From an uncultured Clostridia bacterium (GTDB lineage: Bacteria > Bacillota > Clostridia > Oscillospirales > Ruminococcaceae), in assembly GCA_947630315.1 (NCBI GenBank), contig CANRHA010000101.1, positions 1-6,403 on the forward strand: 6,403 bases of DNA, in the 5' to 3' direction. The translations under genes and the position numbers were made by a program. Below the pieces are notes generated by a model that had not been told where the DNA came from, did not search any database, and was given only the letters and a program-made list of their open reading frames with translations. Positions 1-5,701 of the stretch are shown here, one piece after another; position 1 is the stretch's first letter; every line of letters starts with the position of its first letter.

Positions 1-201
1 TACAGCGACCTGCTGATAAATATCGAACGCGTCGCGGACCACTGTTCAAATATAGCCTTCAGCGTTCTGCACAGCTACGACATCAACGCCGAGGAGCACG
101 CCTACACCGCCCACGCGGCCGATTCCGCGGAGTTCCGCACCGAGCTGAACGAGTATATCGAGAAGTACGTCAAGCCCATTTCCGGCGAGGAAAGCGAATA
201 G
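1..201 (+). CDS. Na+/phosphate cotransporter, C-terminal PhoU-like tail (partial)
   Basis: The reading frame is open from the first base and ends at TAG 199-201, giving the last 66 residues of a protein whose start lies outside the window. The segment DLLINIERVADHCSNIA (about residues 3-19) is the PhoU-type helix with the E-R-x-x-D-H signature, in the form found in the cytoplasmic tail of NptA/YjbB-type Na+/Pi cotransporters. In that family an N-terminal membrane part moves phosphate with sodium and the PhoU-like tail is thought to be regulatory. The rest of the fragment is acidic and helical and ends in ISGEESE. A stand-alone PhoU protein is the main alternative, but there the usual motif reads closer to ERIGDHATNIAE. 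A hairpin terminator lies about 90 bases downstream, so this is probably the last gene of its transcript. The family call is fairly secure, but the membrane part is not visible. Confidence 0.75.
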   Translation, partial: YSDLLINIERVADHCSNIAFSVLHSYDINAEEHAYTAHAADSAEFRTELNEYIEKYVKPISGEESE

Positions 202-293
202 GGGGTAGAGTGCCTTACGCAGAGCTTGAAGGACAAAATGTGAATTAAATATAATCGCAAGAGCATTTCCTGCGCATTTATTGAACACTTTAT

Positions 294-318
294 ACCCCCG
301 TCTGAACGGGGGTCTTTT
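294..318 (+). terminator. Intrinsic terminator after the cotransporter gene
   Basis: ACCCCCGT (294-301) pairs perfectly with ACGGGGGT (306-313) around a four-base loop, and the stem is followed by TCTTTT. This is a classic rho-independent terminator on the plus strand and closes the transcript of the upstream gene. The minus-strand side has no comparable T-run. Confidence 0.85.
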
Positions 319-330
319 CAGTGAAAAATC

Positions 331-367
331 AAATAAGAAAATCCCCGATTTGGGTCGGGGGTATTTT
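331..367. terminator. Second hairpin, possibly a bidirectional terminator
   Basis: CCCCGA (343-348) pairs with TCGGGG (355-360) around a six-base loop. On the plus strand the stem is followed by GTATTTT, which would back up the terminator at 294-318. On the minus strand the stem is followed by ATTTTCTTATTT, a good T-rich tract, so it could also stop transcription coming leftward from about position 500. No convincing gene on the minus strand is known to need it. Confidence 0.6.
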
Positions 368-475
368 ACTCCGCAGAAATCCTCGCCCAACTTCGCGGCT
401 TTTCTCTCGATAAATTCAACGGCGTAAAAATAAAACTTGGGAGTGTCTAAATCGCCCGCATTACTTTTTATTTTT

Positions 476-535
476 AAAATCGTCGCCATAGGCGACACCT
501 TGACATTCTGACTTCTGACATCTGACTTCTGTATT
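476..535. repeat. Palindrome plus heptamer tandem repeat, copy 1
   Basis: A 28-base unit (476-503) contains the perfect stem GTCGCC (482-487)/GGCGAC (491-496) with a three-base loop. It is followed by a degenerate seven-base tandem array (about 506-532), which on the minus strand reads as AGAAGTC, AGATGTC, AGAAGTC and a variant. Copies at 1390-1417 and 1471-1498 share the flanks AAAATCG on the left and ACCTT on the right. Copy 2 carries a different but still paired stem, and copy 3 has one mispair. The organisation resembles short intergenic repeats and heptamer arrays known from other bacteria. Its function is unknown. Confidence 0.7.
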
Positions 536-538
536 CTT

Positions 539-561
539 GATGCGGCCGCTTCGGCCACATC
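539..561. repeat. GC-rich hairpin upstream of the Rrf2 promoter
   Basis: GATGCGGCCG (539-548) is complementary to CGGCCACATC (552-561) with one mismatch and a CTT loop. It sits directly after the heptamer array of repeat copy 1 and about 17 bases before the -35 box of the Rrf2-type gene. It has no T-run in either direction, so it is probably part of the repeat structure and not a terminator. Confidence 0.55.
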
Positions 562-577
562 TTAAAACTTGCCCCTC

Positions 578-606
578 TTGAAAACCTACAAAATATATGT
601 TATAAT
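578..606 (+). promoter_or_regulatory. Sigma-A-type promoter of the Rrf2-family gene
   Basis: TTGAAA (578-583) and TATAAT (601-606) are separated by 17 bases, a near-consensus vegetative promoter. Transcription would begin near 613, leaving a leader of roughly 24 bases before the chosen start codon at 637. Confidence 0.8.
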
Positions 607-612
607 TAGGTT
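583..612. promoter_or_regulatory. Candidate autoregulatory operator (inverted half-sites)
   Basis: AACCTA (583-588) and TAGGTT (607-612) are perfect inverted half-sites 18 bases apart that flank the -10 box. Rrf2-family regulators commonly repress their own promoters through dyad sites, so this is a plausible binding site for the protein encoded just downstream. The half-sites are short and the arrangement could be chance. Binding is inferred. Confidence 0.3.
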
Positions 613-620
613 ATGATAAA

Positions 621-628
621 AAAGGAGG
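621..628 (+). promoter_or_regulatory. Ribosome binding site that fixes the Rrf2 start
   Basis: AAAGGAGG lies eight bases before ATG 637. An upstream in-frame ATG at 613 would place this site inside the coding region and would be essentially at the transcription start, so 637 is preferred. Confidence 0.85.
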
Positions 629-636
629 CGGATAGT

Positions 637-1071
637 ATGAAAATATCCACTAAGGGGCGGTATGCTCTGCGAATGCTTTTAGATCTTGCGGAGCACCGCA
701 GCGAGGGCTATATTGCGCTTAAGGACATAGCCGAGCGCCAGGGCATCTCGAAAAAATATCTCGAGCAGATAGTTCCCATTCTCAATAAATCGGACTTTTT
801 GAAAACCAACCGCGGCTATCAGGGCGGGTATATGCTTGCGAAGGACCCGTCGCAGTACACGGTCGGGGAGATACTCCGCCTGACCGAGGGAAGCTTAGCC
901 CCGGTTTTCTGTGCGGAATGTCCGAGCGACTGCAAGCGAAGCGCCGATTGCCCGACCCTTCCCGTATGGCAGGGGCTTTACCGGGTGATGACCGAGTATC
1001 TTGACGGGATCACGCTCCAGGATATTTTGGATAATGAAAAGCAGCTCGGCGCGGATAATTATGTCATATGA
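637..1071 (+). CDS. Rrf2/IscR-type transcriptional regulator with cysteine cluster
   Basis: The protein is 144 residues, the usual size for the Rrf2 family of winged-helix DNA-binding regulators. It begins MKISTKGRYALRMLLDLAEH, the typical first helix. The winged helix-turn-helix follows at about residues 25-66, with IAERQGISKKYLEQI as the recognition region and NRGYQGGYMLAK as the wing. Cysteines at 92, 95, 99 and 105 (C-x2-C-x3-C-x5-C) lie where IscR-type members bind an iron-sulfur cluster. The last two match the C-x5-C of E. coli IscR, but its cluster-ligand histidine, two residues beyond the third cysteine (CLTH), is replaced here by Leu (CPTL). A [2Fe-2S] or redox-sensing role is therefore likely but unproven. 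IscR is often followed by iscS/iscU, but here a gene-free repeat region follows. The start is set by a strong ribosome site. CymR-like cysteine regulation is the main alternative. Confidence 0.9.
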   Translation: MKISTKGRYALRMLLDLAEHRSEGYIALKDIAERQGISKKYLEQIVPILNKSDFLKTNRGYQGGYMLAKDPSQYTVGEILRLTEGSLAPVFCAECPSDCKRSADCPTLPVWQGLYRVMTEYLDGITLQDILDNEKQLGADNYVI

Positions 1072-1103
1072 TTTTGGGGATAGCGCTGTATTTTCCAATT
1101 TTA

Positions 1104-1329
1104 GGAAATAGTAGAAATATCAGAAACAGTATGACTTCTTAAAAACCGTTTTTAAGATAGTATTGATATATTATAATATGCGTTTTCCTTTTTATAGATA
1201 TCTATAAAGCCATTATTATAGGACTATATTGCTATTTTGAAAAGAATGTAAAAGAAATTTGAATTGATAATTTATAATATTTCTTAAAACCACTACTACC
1301 ATGTTATTTCTGAAATTTCTACTATTTCC
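1104..1329. mobile_element. Candidate MITE-like element with terminal inverted repeats
   Basis: The left end (1104-1126, beginning GGAAATAGTAGAAAT) is the reverse complement of the right end (1307-1329) at 22 of 23 positions, and weaker similarity continues inward for about seven bases. The enclosed 226-base segment is very AT-rich and has no credible coding frame. It contains further palindromes: CTTAAAAA/TTTTTAAG at 1138-1156, ATATTATAATAT at 1168-1179 and an 18-base perfect palindrome at 1191-1208. Size, base composition and inverted ends suit a non-autonomous miniature transposable element. I could not identify a clean target-site duplication, so excision-type mobility is inferred. An alternative is a structured non-coding region with long-range pairing. 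Confidence 0.5.
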
Positions 1330-1389
1330 ATAATGTGGTAATTCAGAGGATTGAGAGTCGGAAGATAGAGGATCAAATTTTACACATTC

Positions 1390-1453
1390 AGAATCGCCGC
1401 CGCAAGGCGGAACCTTATAGTTGTTAGTTGTTTAGTTATTAGTAGTTAGTAAT
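1390..1453. repeat. Palindrome plus heptamer tandem repeat, copy 2
   Basis: A 28-base unit (1390-1417) like those at 476 and 1471 has the stem CCGCC (1397-1401)/GGCGG (1406-1410) closed by a GCAA tetraloop. It is followed by five degenerate heptamers at 1418-1453: TAGTTGT, TAGTTGT, then after one T TAGTTAT, TAGTAGT and TAGTAAT. The heptamer sequence differs from that of copy 1, but the architecture is the same. Confidence 0.7.
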
Positions 1454-1532
1454 TGTTTAACCGCACCTTTAAAATCGCCGCCGCAAGGAGGCACCTTGAA
1501 ACTAACTACTAATAACTATTCTCTAACAACTA
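1418..1532. other. Long imperfect inverted repeat between convergent genes
   Basis: The heptamer arrays at 1418-1450 and 1501-1532 form two arms with 18 and 10 perfectly paired bases separated by a short unpaired 5-by-4 bulge. The 50-base loop contains the copy 3 palindrome. It lies between the convergent ends of the Rrf2-type gene and the lipoprotein gene, neither of which has an obvious nearby terminator, so in RNA it could act as a 3'-end structure for either. That role is inference. Confidence 0.5.
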
Positions 1533-1535
1533 TTC
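1471..1535. repeat. Palindrome plus heptamer repeat, copy 3 (array inverted)
   Basis: The 28-base unit at 1471-1498 is in the same orientation as copies 1 and 2, with CCGCC/GGAGG around a GCAA loop and one mispair. The array after it (1501-1532) is the reverse complement of the array in copy 2: ACTAACTACTAATAACTA at 1501-1518 exactly complements 1433-1450, and a second block of ten bases (1523-1532) complements 1418-1427. Confidence 0.7.
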
Positions 1536-1567
1536 CGCGAACATCGTGATGGAAAGATTATGTTATA

Positions 1568-1603
1568 TAGTTATTTGTCTTATAGTTATTAGTAGTTAGT
1601 AAT
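1568..1603. repeat. Heptamer array overlapping the lipoprotein stop codon
   Basis: Positions 1583-1603 repeat exactly the 21 bases at 1433-1453 (TAGTTAT, TAGTAGT, TAGTAAT). No GC palindrome accompanies this copy. The TAA stop codon of the minus-strand lipoprotein gene (1596-1598) and its last Tyr codon lie inside the array. Confidence 0.65.
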
Positions 1604-3197
1604 CTTCATACTCTCCATACTGTCGGTTACACTCATCAATTATCTTATCTATTCCGGCTTCTTTTAACTTTTGCTTATAATATTCGATGAACTCATCGGC
1701 GTCTTTGAACTCTTTCCACTTATCCGTATCATCTAACTCATACATCGCCAGACATGTATTTTTGGATTCGTCAATAACTTCTCGGGCGTCAAACGCAAAT
1801 TTAATATCCGATGATGTGCTCGCGCTTCCATAGAAATCCGAATATTCTTCCGCAGTCATATCGTCCGAAGATTCGGGATAGCAGATCATTCTGTTCGCAA
1901 ATCTATAAGAATTGAACGGATTTGTTACCGTATCCGGAACGCCGTCCTCGATCATATAATCTGTATTTTCAACGCCGTAAGTCAGCAGATTGTTCAGATA
2001 TTTATCCGTCTGTACGCGCGCAAGCAGATCAAACGCCATATCCTTATGATCTGACGCGAAGCATATACCTGTGGCGTTGTAAGCCGAAATAATATAACCG
2101 TCCTCGCTTACCGATACTACATCTATGCTGTTGTCATAATAGCGCCGTGCCGAAATGCCGCCGCTGCCTTTACCGTATACGGCGGAAGTCATCAAAAAAC
2201 AGTTTTCCCTATGACCGTTTGCAGTCGGGGAATCAGGCTCACAGTTAAATAACCACTTAAGCTTTGTAATATAGTCGTCATTTTCAAATATTGATTTAGC
2301 GCGCTTTTCTGATTCATCCCAATAAACGCAGCTGTCAAGCATTTTTGCGTTTGTCCAATTGCAGACGATCCACGCATATCCGCCGCATGACACGGCGTCG
2401 CAGTTTTCTTTATCGGCTATTTCATATATTTTCTCCATTTGCTCGTACGGCGGAATATTGATGTCATAACCGTATTTTTCAACCAACGCCGCATTATATT
2501 GGTAAGTGAAAGCGTTATCTACAGATGACATATAACCGTCGACGCCAAAAACGCTTCCGTTTACCGTGAGGGCGTTCCAGTGCTCTTTCGGCATGAGATC
2601 ATACAGCTCCCGACCGATATCGGTATCGGACAGGTAAGCGTCGATCGGGATAAAAAGTCCGCTGAAAGCGTCTTTCCAATAGGCATTGTTTCCCGCTTCG
2701 CTTGCCGCCTGACCCGAGTCGAATATAATGTCAACCTGTTCTCCGTTTTCGATCATATCCCATATCTTTGAAGTATATGTGTTTTCATCGGAATCATTTT
2801 GGAGCGGCGCGCTGACCGGCACGAAGCAAACCGCATAATCACAGCCTATAGAGTCAAGATAATCGTTGACCTCCCAAGTCGGGAACCGAAAGTTTCTGTC
2901 GTAGAGGGTCTCCTCAAATATCCATGTCAATACAATTTTGTCGGGATAATGCGCTTTTAGCGTTTTGGCGTCGGGAAAATTATCCTGCCATAACTCGGTT
3001 CCGTGAGCGGCAGAATATGGAGCCTCAGGACTATCGCTTTCATCGCTCGGAACTTCCTCGTTGATTGCCGCATTACTATCCGCATAAGTTGTCAGCCGCC
3101 CCTCGGACGAGCACCCCGTCAAGGAGAGAATTTCAAATATCACAACTATTAAAGTAATAATAAATCTGATTTTTCCATGAAATACGGATTTTTTCAT
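1596..3197 (-). CDS. Sugar ABC transporter substrate-binding lipoprotein (LipO-like)
   Basis: From ATG 3197 the protein has 533 residues. The N-terminus is a lipoprotein signal: basic MKKSVFHGKIRF, a hydrophobic stretch, then lipobox LTGC with the acylated Cys at 29, followed by an acidic Ser-rich linker. The body fits family-1 extracellular solute-binding proteins of the LipO/DUF3502-like branch. DLMPKEHWNALTVNGSVFGV (about 200-219) is the conserved segment before the hinge. The C-terminal part has LNNLLTYGVENTDYMIEDG (about 401-419) and ends with the usual EYYKQKLKEAGIDKIIDE helix. It would sit on the outer membrane face and deliver an oligosaccharide to an ABC permease. No permease genes adjoin it in the window, so its ligand is unknown, though nearby lyase and GH88 genes suggest uronic-acid oligosaccharides. 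A start five codons upstream (3212) cannot be excluded because both starts have weak ribosome sites. GC content appears lower than in the flanking enzymes. Confidence 0.85.
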   Translation of the reverse strand: MKKSVFHGKIRFIITLIVVIFEILSLTGCSSEGRLTTYADSNAAINEEVPSDESDSPEAPYSAAHGTELWQDNFPDAKTLKAHYPDKIVLTWIFEETLYDRNFRFPTWEVNDYLDSIGCDYAVCFVPVSAPLQNDSDENTYTSKIWDMIENGEQVDIIFDSGQAASEAGNNAYWKDAFSGLFIPIDAYLSDTDIGRELYDLMPKEHWNALTVNGSVFGVDGYMSSVDNAFTYQYNAALVEKYGYDINIPPYEQMEKIYEIADKENCDAVSCGGYAWIVCNWTNAKMLDSCVYWDESEKRAKSIFENDDYITKLKWLFNCEPDSPTANGHRENCFLMTSAVYGKGSGGISARRYYDNSIDVVSVSEDGYIISAYNATGICFASDHKDMAFDLLARVQTDKYLNNLLTYGVENTDYMIEDGVPDTVTNPFNSYRFANRMICYPESSDDMTAEEYSDFYGSASTSSDIKFAFDAREVIDESKNTCLAMYELDDTDKWKEFKDADEFIEYYKQKLKEAGIDKIIDECNRQYGEYEDY

Positions 3198-3238
3198 ACT
3201 GTTTACCCACATTCTTTCATATTTAATTTTATGAATAT

Positions 3239-3267
3239 ATTATACTGCATGTCAACGGTAAAATCAA
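3239..3267 (-). promoter_or_regulatory. Promoter of the substrate-binding lipoprotein gene
   Basis: Read on the minus strand, TTGATT (3262-3267) and TATAAT (3239-3244) are 17 bases apart. This would give a leader of roughly 35 bases before ATG 3197. A TTGACA just 5 bases upstream of the TATAAT is wrongly spaced to pair with it. Confidence 0.65.
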
Positions 3268-3445
3268 GTAAAGAAATAGTATTTTTAACTAATCGACGAG
3301 AAAAAGGACAAAATTTATATGTCCAAAATGCAAACGATGATGTAAAATGGGCTGCTAAATGGCGGACTTTTTATCTGAACGTCGCGAGCGGCATACTGCA
3401 GGCCTTTGCGGAGGATGAGCGGGTTATCTCCCCGGCGCGCTGGCT

Positions 3446-3721
3446 TTGATAGTTGCTGTAAAGGTTATCGGAGGGTCTGACGAGGCGCAGAAAAAGATTG
3501 ATGAGGTTATGAATTTCAAGGGGAGTGAGATTGAGAAGCAGCTGTTTTTAGTCTGCAATCAACTTCAAATTCCGTACAATACTTTGAAGCCAGAGGAGAA
3601 GGCTGCACTTTTGAGCGCAATATCAAAGTCAAAGATTCTGGGCAAGTTGGGAAAACATGGTAGTGGTAAGCGAAAGCATAAAAATAAGGCGAGGATAATC
3701 CTTGCCCTATTTTCGCTCTAA
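3446..3721 (+). CDS. Unrecognised small ORF, possibly the tail of a decayed gene
   Basis: The frame is open from 3419 to TAA 3719-3721. The first usable start is a TTG at 3446 with no ribosome site, giving 91 residues. I do not recognise the family. Residues 10-60 look like a soluble helical protein (for example SDEAQKKIDEVMNF and LKPEEKAALLSAI), and a very basic Lys/Gly/His tail follows (GKLGKHGSGKRKHKNK). Upstream in the same frame, 3302-3418 reads FICPKCK, a zinc-ribbon-like CxxC, and MADFLSERRERHTAG, but it is interrupted by stops at 3338, 3356 and 3416. The last codons overlap a terminator hairpin. A remnant of a longer zinc-ribbon protein is one reading, and a chance ORF is another. No function is assigned. 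Confidence 0.35.
   Translation: MIVAVKVIGGSDEAQKKIDEVMNFKGSEIEKQLFLVCNQLQIPYNTLKPEEKAALLSAISKSKILGKLGKHGSGKRKHKNKARIILALFSL
3685..3716. terminator. Hairpin terminator, probably serving the lyase gene
   Basis: GGCGAGG (3688-3694) pairs with CCTTGCC (3700-3706), including one G-T pair, around a five-base loop. On the minus strand the stem is followed by TTATTTTTATG, a good T-tract, which fits termination of the lyase transcript coming from the right. On the plus strand it is followed by CTATTTTCG, so it may act in both directions. Confidence 0.6.
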
Positions 3722-3767
3722 ATTCCGCTTGACGGGTGCCGTGAATTGATTTTTTGATTGAAAACTT

Positions 3768-3905
3768 TTATGGACGCCCCTCATTCTCGGGGAATTTTTT
3801 TACCCTTTTTACCCTCACCGCCATGTACTCCCGCCCGGGCAGGTCTACGCGAAATCTGCCCGTAAATTCTCCTTTGATAAAAAATAATATTGAATCACCC
3901 GGCGT
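3768..3905 (-). other. Out-of-frame tail of the lyase gene (possible frameshift)
   Basis: Immediately past the lyase stop (TGA 3895-3897), the neighbouring minus-strand frame is open from 3905 to TAA 3768-3770 and encodes a protein-like sequence: GDSILFFIKGEFTGRFRVDL, then PGREYMAVRVKRVKKFPENE, then GRP. It has no usable ATG, GTG or TTG start with a ribosome site near its beginning; the only ATG (3822-3824) would give 18 residues. Removing one G from the GGG at 3898-3900 joins it directly to the lyase as NAG-DSILFF, adding about 43 residues. Either a sequence error or a natural one-base insertion could explain this. A non-coding 3' region is the alternative. Confidence 0.45.
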
Positions 3906-5664
3906 TTATGCTCATCTCGAACCTGATGCGCTTTCCCGGTGCTTTTGCCGTAAAATCAATCAAATAAATTATTCTCGGATCCTGCGGCCTCGGGGCGGGC
4001 TGCGCGCTGACGGCAACGTCAAATTCATTTGCGGGATAGCTCATCACCGCGCTGCCGTTTGCACCGTGAAGCATTATTTTACCCTCGCTGATTTCGGGTT
4101 TTGAGAAGCTGACAAACCGCTCGACAATTTTTACATCATCTGATGATAAATCAAATTCGTCAGTCATGACCAAGCTTCCATCGGATTGATTAAAACTCAC
4201 ATTTCTTATAAGACTTTTCAGGCATTCCAGCCCGTAGGCAGGCGCTATATCCATAGTGATTCCGCACTCGGTGATCGCGACATCTTTGGCGCAAAATTCC
4301 CTTCCGGCGCGCTGAAATTGCCCATCAATTATCGGCAGATCATGCCCCTGAGAGCCGCACTCAAACCGTTCATAGCGGCCCTCGCCGAAGTATTCGCGAT
4401 CATAGATCCCGCTGCCGTAGTCGATCAAAACCTCGTCACCGTTCAAATAAAACTCGACCTGTCCGACGTCGTTGTGATTGTGGCTTTCGCCGTTATGACC
4501 GCCTTTTACTGCGATTCCCGAGTTATTTGCGCCGCTTGAAATGTACCACTGTGCGTCAGGAAATATGTAAGTATGATAATTGCTTTCGCTAACCTTGTTA
4601 TCCATACTCCAGACGAGGTCGCGAAAAATTCCGACCCAGCGGTAGCAGGGGTCGCTGTCAAAGCTCGGCAGGAGCGGTCTCGGCAAAAATTCGGCCTCAG
4701 CAAAGCGTGATTTAATATATGAAGTCAGCCCCCACCAGCGCGAAACGTCGCCCTCGGAGCAGTCGCCAAATTTGACTATTCCTCCGAAAGAAAAGTACGC
4801 CTTCTGCTGAAACAAAGCAATACATTTGACGCGGCTATCTGCGAATAAATCAATTTTTCCGCCGCTCATTCTATAAAGCATTTCGGCGTATGCAGCGAAA
4901 AACGTGAAGCCGTATGACCAGTAGGACGCGCCCTCGGTGCCGGCGCCGTCGGCGGGAAAGCTTGAAACGTAGCTCTCCATGGCGGTTTGAAGCCCGAAAA
5001 TAATTTCTGATAATGTATCAATACCGCAGGTATACATCGCCGCGACGCCGAGCGCTCCGCCGCAGACTGCCGCCCAGTTATTTTGCGCGTGCTCCCAGTC
5101 GAAGCTGTCCGCCAAATAGCGATCTGTAACTCTTTTGCGTATATTATCACGTGCCCGCTTTATTACATCGGGCGAAAGGAAGCCCTCTGAAAGAGCACAA
5201 ATCTCCGCAAGCGCCGAACCTGTCTCAGCTGAGAATAAATCAATAGTTGGGCGGTGCTCCTCATCAAAATCGCCCCAAATATGCGCCGGCAGCGCCCAGG
5301 TGTACTCGTCGCAGATCGCCCAAATTGTATCCTCGAGCGCCGAAACATCTTCCTGATCCTGCCAAAACCACACGGCCAGCGCAAGGCAGGCGAGCCGCCC
5401 GCGCCGCGCAAAATAGGCCTTTTGATAGGTCTCACGGTCGCCGGTCTGCGAAAAAAGCCGGAAATCCGAAAACCTCAGCGCCTCGATCGGCGTTGCGCGG
5501 TACTCCGCCGCTTTCGCGCGAATTTCCGCGAGATAATCGGCATAAACCCCGCCCGAAAGTATCTCCCGCCGCTTGTCATCAAGGCTTTTCCCAAGCCCCT
5601 GCGGCAGCCTGTTTTTCGGCATATCCGACAAAAATTCCTTGATTTTTTGTTGATTATATCTCAT
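3895..5664 (-). CDS. Heparinase II/III-family polysaccharide lyase, cytosolic
   Basis: The protein has 589 residues from ATG 5664, chosen because GAGGAGG (5673-5679) lies eight bases upstream. A start at 5700 would put that site inside the gene. The first roughly 330 residues form the helical (alpha/alpha toroid) part, with AQNNWAAVCGGALGVAAMY at about 193-211 and the conserved GASYWSYGF at about 245-253, whose Tyr is a candidate catalytic residue. The C-terminal beta-sandwich begins with the family signature GGHNGESHNHND at about 388-399, followed by FYLNGDEVLIDYG. The family (PL12/15/17/21-like fold) cleaves uronic-acid glycans such as heparan sulfate or alginate by beta-elimination. The exact PL family and substrate cannot be told here. 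No signal peptide is visible, so it probably acts on imported oligosaccharides. It is divergent from a GH88 gene 115 bases away. The C-terminus may be shortened by a frameshift. Confidence 0.88.
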   Translation of the reverse strand: MRYNQQKIKEFLSDMPKNRLPQGLGKSLDDKRREILSGGVYADYLAEIRAKAAEYRATPIEALRFSDFRLFSQTGDRETYQKAYFARRGRLACLALAVWFWQDQEDVSALEDTIWAICDEYTWALPAHIWGDFDEEHRPTIDLFSAETGSALAEICALSEGFLSPDVIKRARDNIRKRVTDRYLADSFDWEHAQNNWAAVCGGALGVAAMYTCGIDTLSEIIFGLQTAMESYVSSFPADGAGTEGASYWSYGFTFFAAYAEMLYRMSGGKIDLFADSRVKCIALFQQKAYFSFGGIVKFGDCSEGDVSRWWGLTSYIKSRFAEAEFLPRPLLPSFDSDPCYRWVGIFRDLVWSMDNKVSESNYHTYIFPDAQWYISSGANNSGIAVKGGHNGESHNHNDVGQVEFYLNGDEVLIDYGSGIYDREYFGEGRYERFECGSQGHDLPIIDGQFQRAGREFCAKDVAITECGITMDIAPAYGLECLKSLIRNVSFNQSDGSLVMTDEFDLSSDDVKIVERFVSFSKPEISEGKIMLHGANGSAVMSYPANEFDVAVSAQPAPRPQDPRIIYLIDFTAKAPGKRIRFEMSINAG

Positions 5665-5701
5665 CTCCGCGGCCTCCTCATCACAATAATAATAACACAT
5701 T

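Noticed and set aside
46..558. A 170-codon minus-strand ORF across the cotransporter tail and intergenic region
   Set aside because: It runs antisense to the coding cotransporter tail, passes through two terminator hairpins and begins in repeat sequence. Only the 343-489 part has any coding look, and it is reported separately.
1390..1603. CRISPR array
   Set aside because: The repeats are heptamers and short palindromes with no regularly sized unique spacers, and there are no cas genes.
3777..3800. Terminator with CCCC/GGGG stem followed by T7 on the plus strand
   Set aside because: The stem is only four base pairs with an eight-base loop, and no plus-strand gene ends just before it. It also overlaps the coding-like lyase tail.
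3837..3861. GGGCAG/CTGCCC hairpin downstream of the lyase
   Set aside because: It has a 13-base loop and no T-run on either strand, so it does not look like a terminator or a recognised riboswitch.
3754..4104. Plus-strand ORF of 116 codons
   Set aside because: It overlaps the lyase gene in antisense, and its first part is antisense to the lyase tail. It has no ribosome site or family resemblance.
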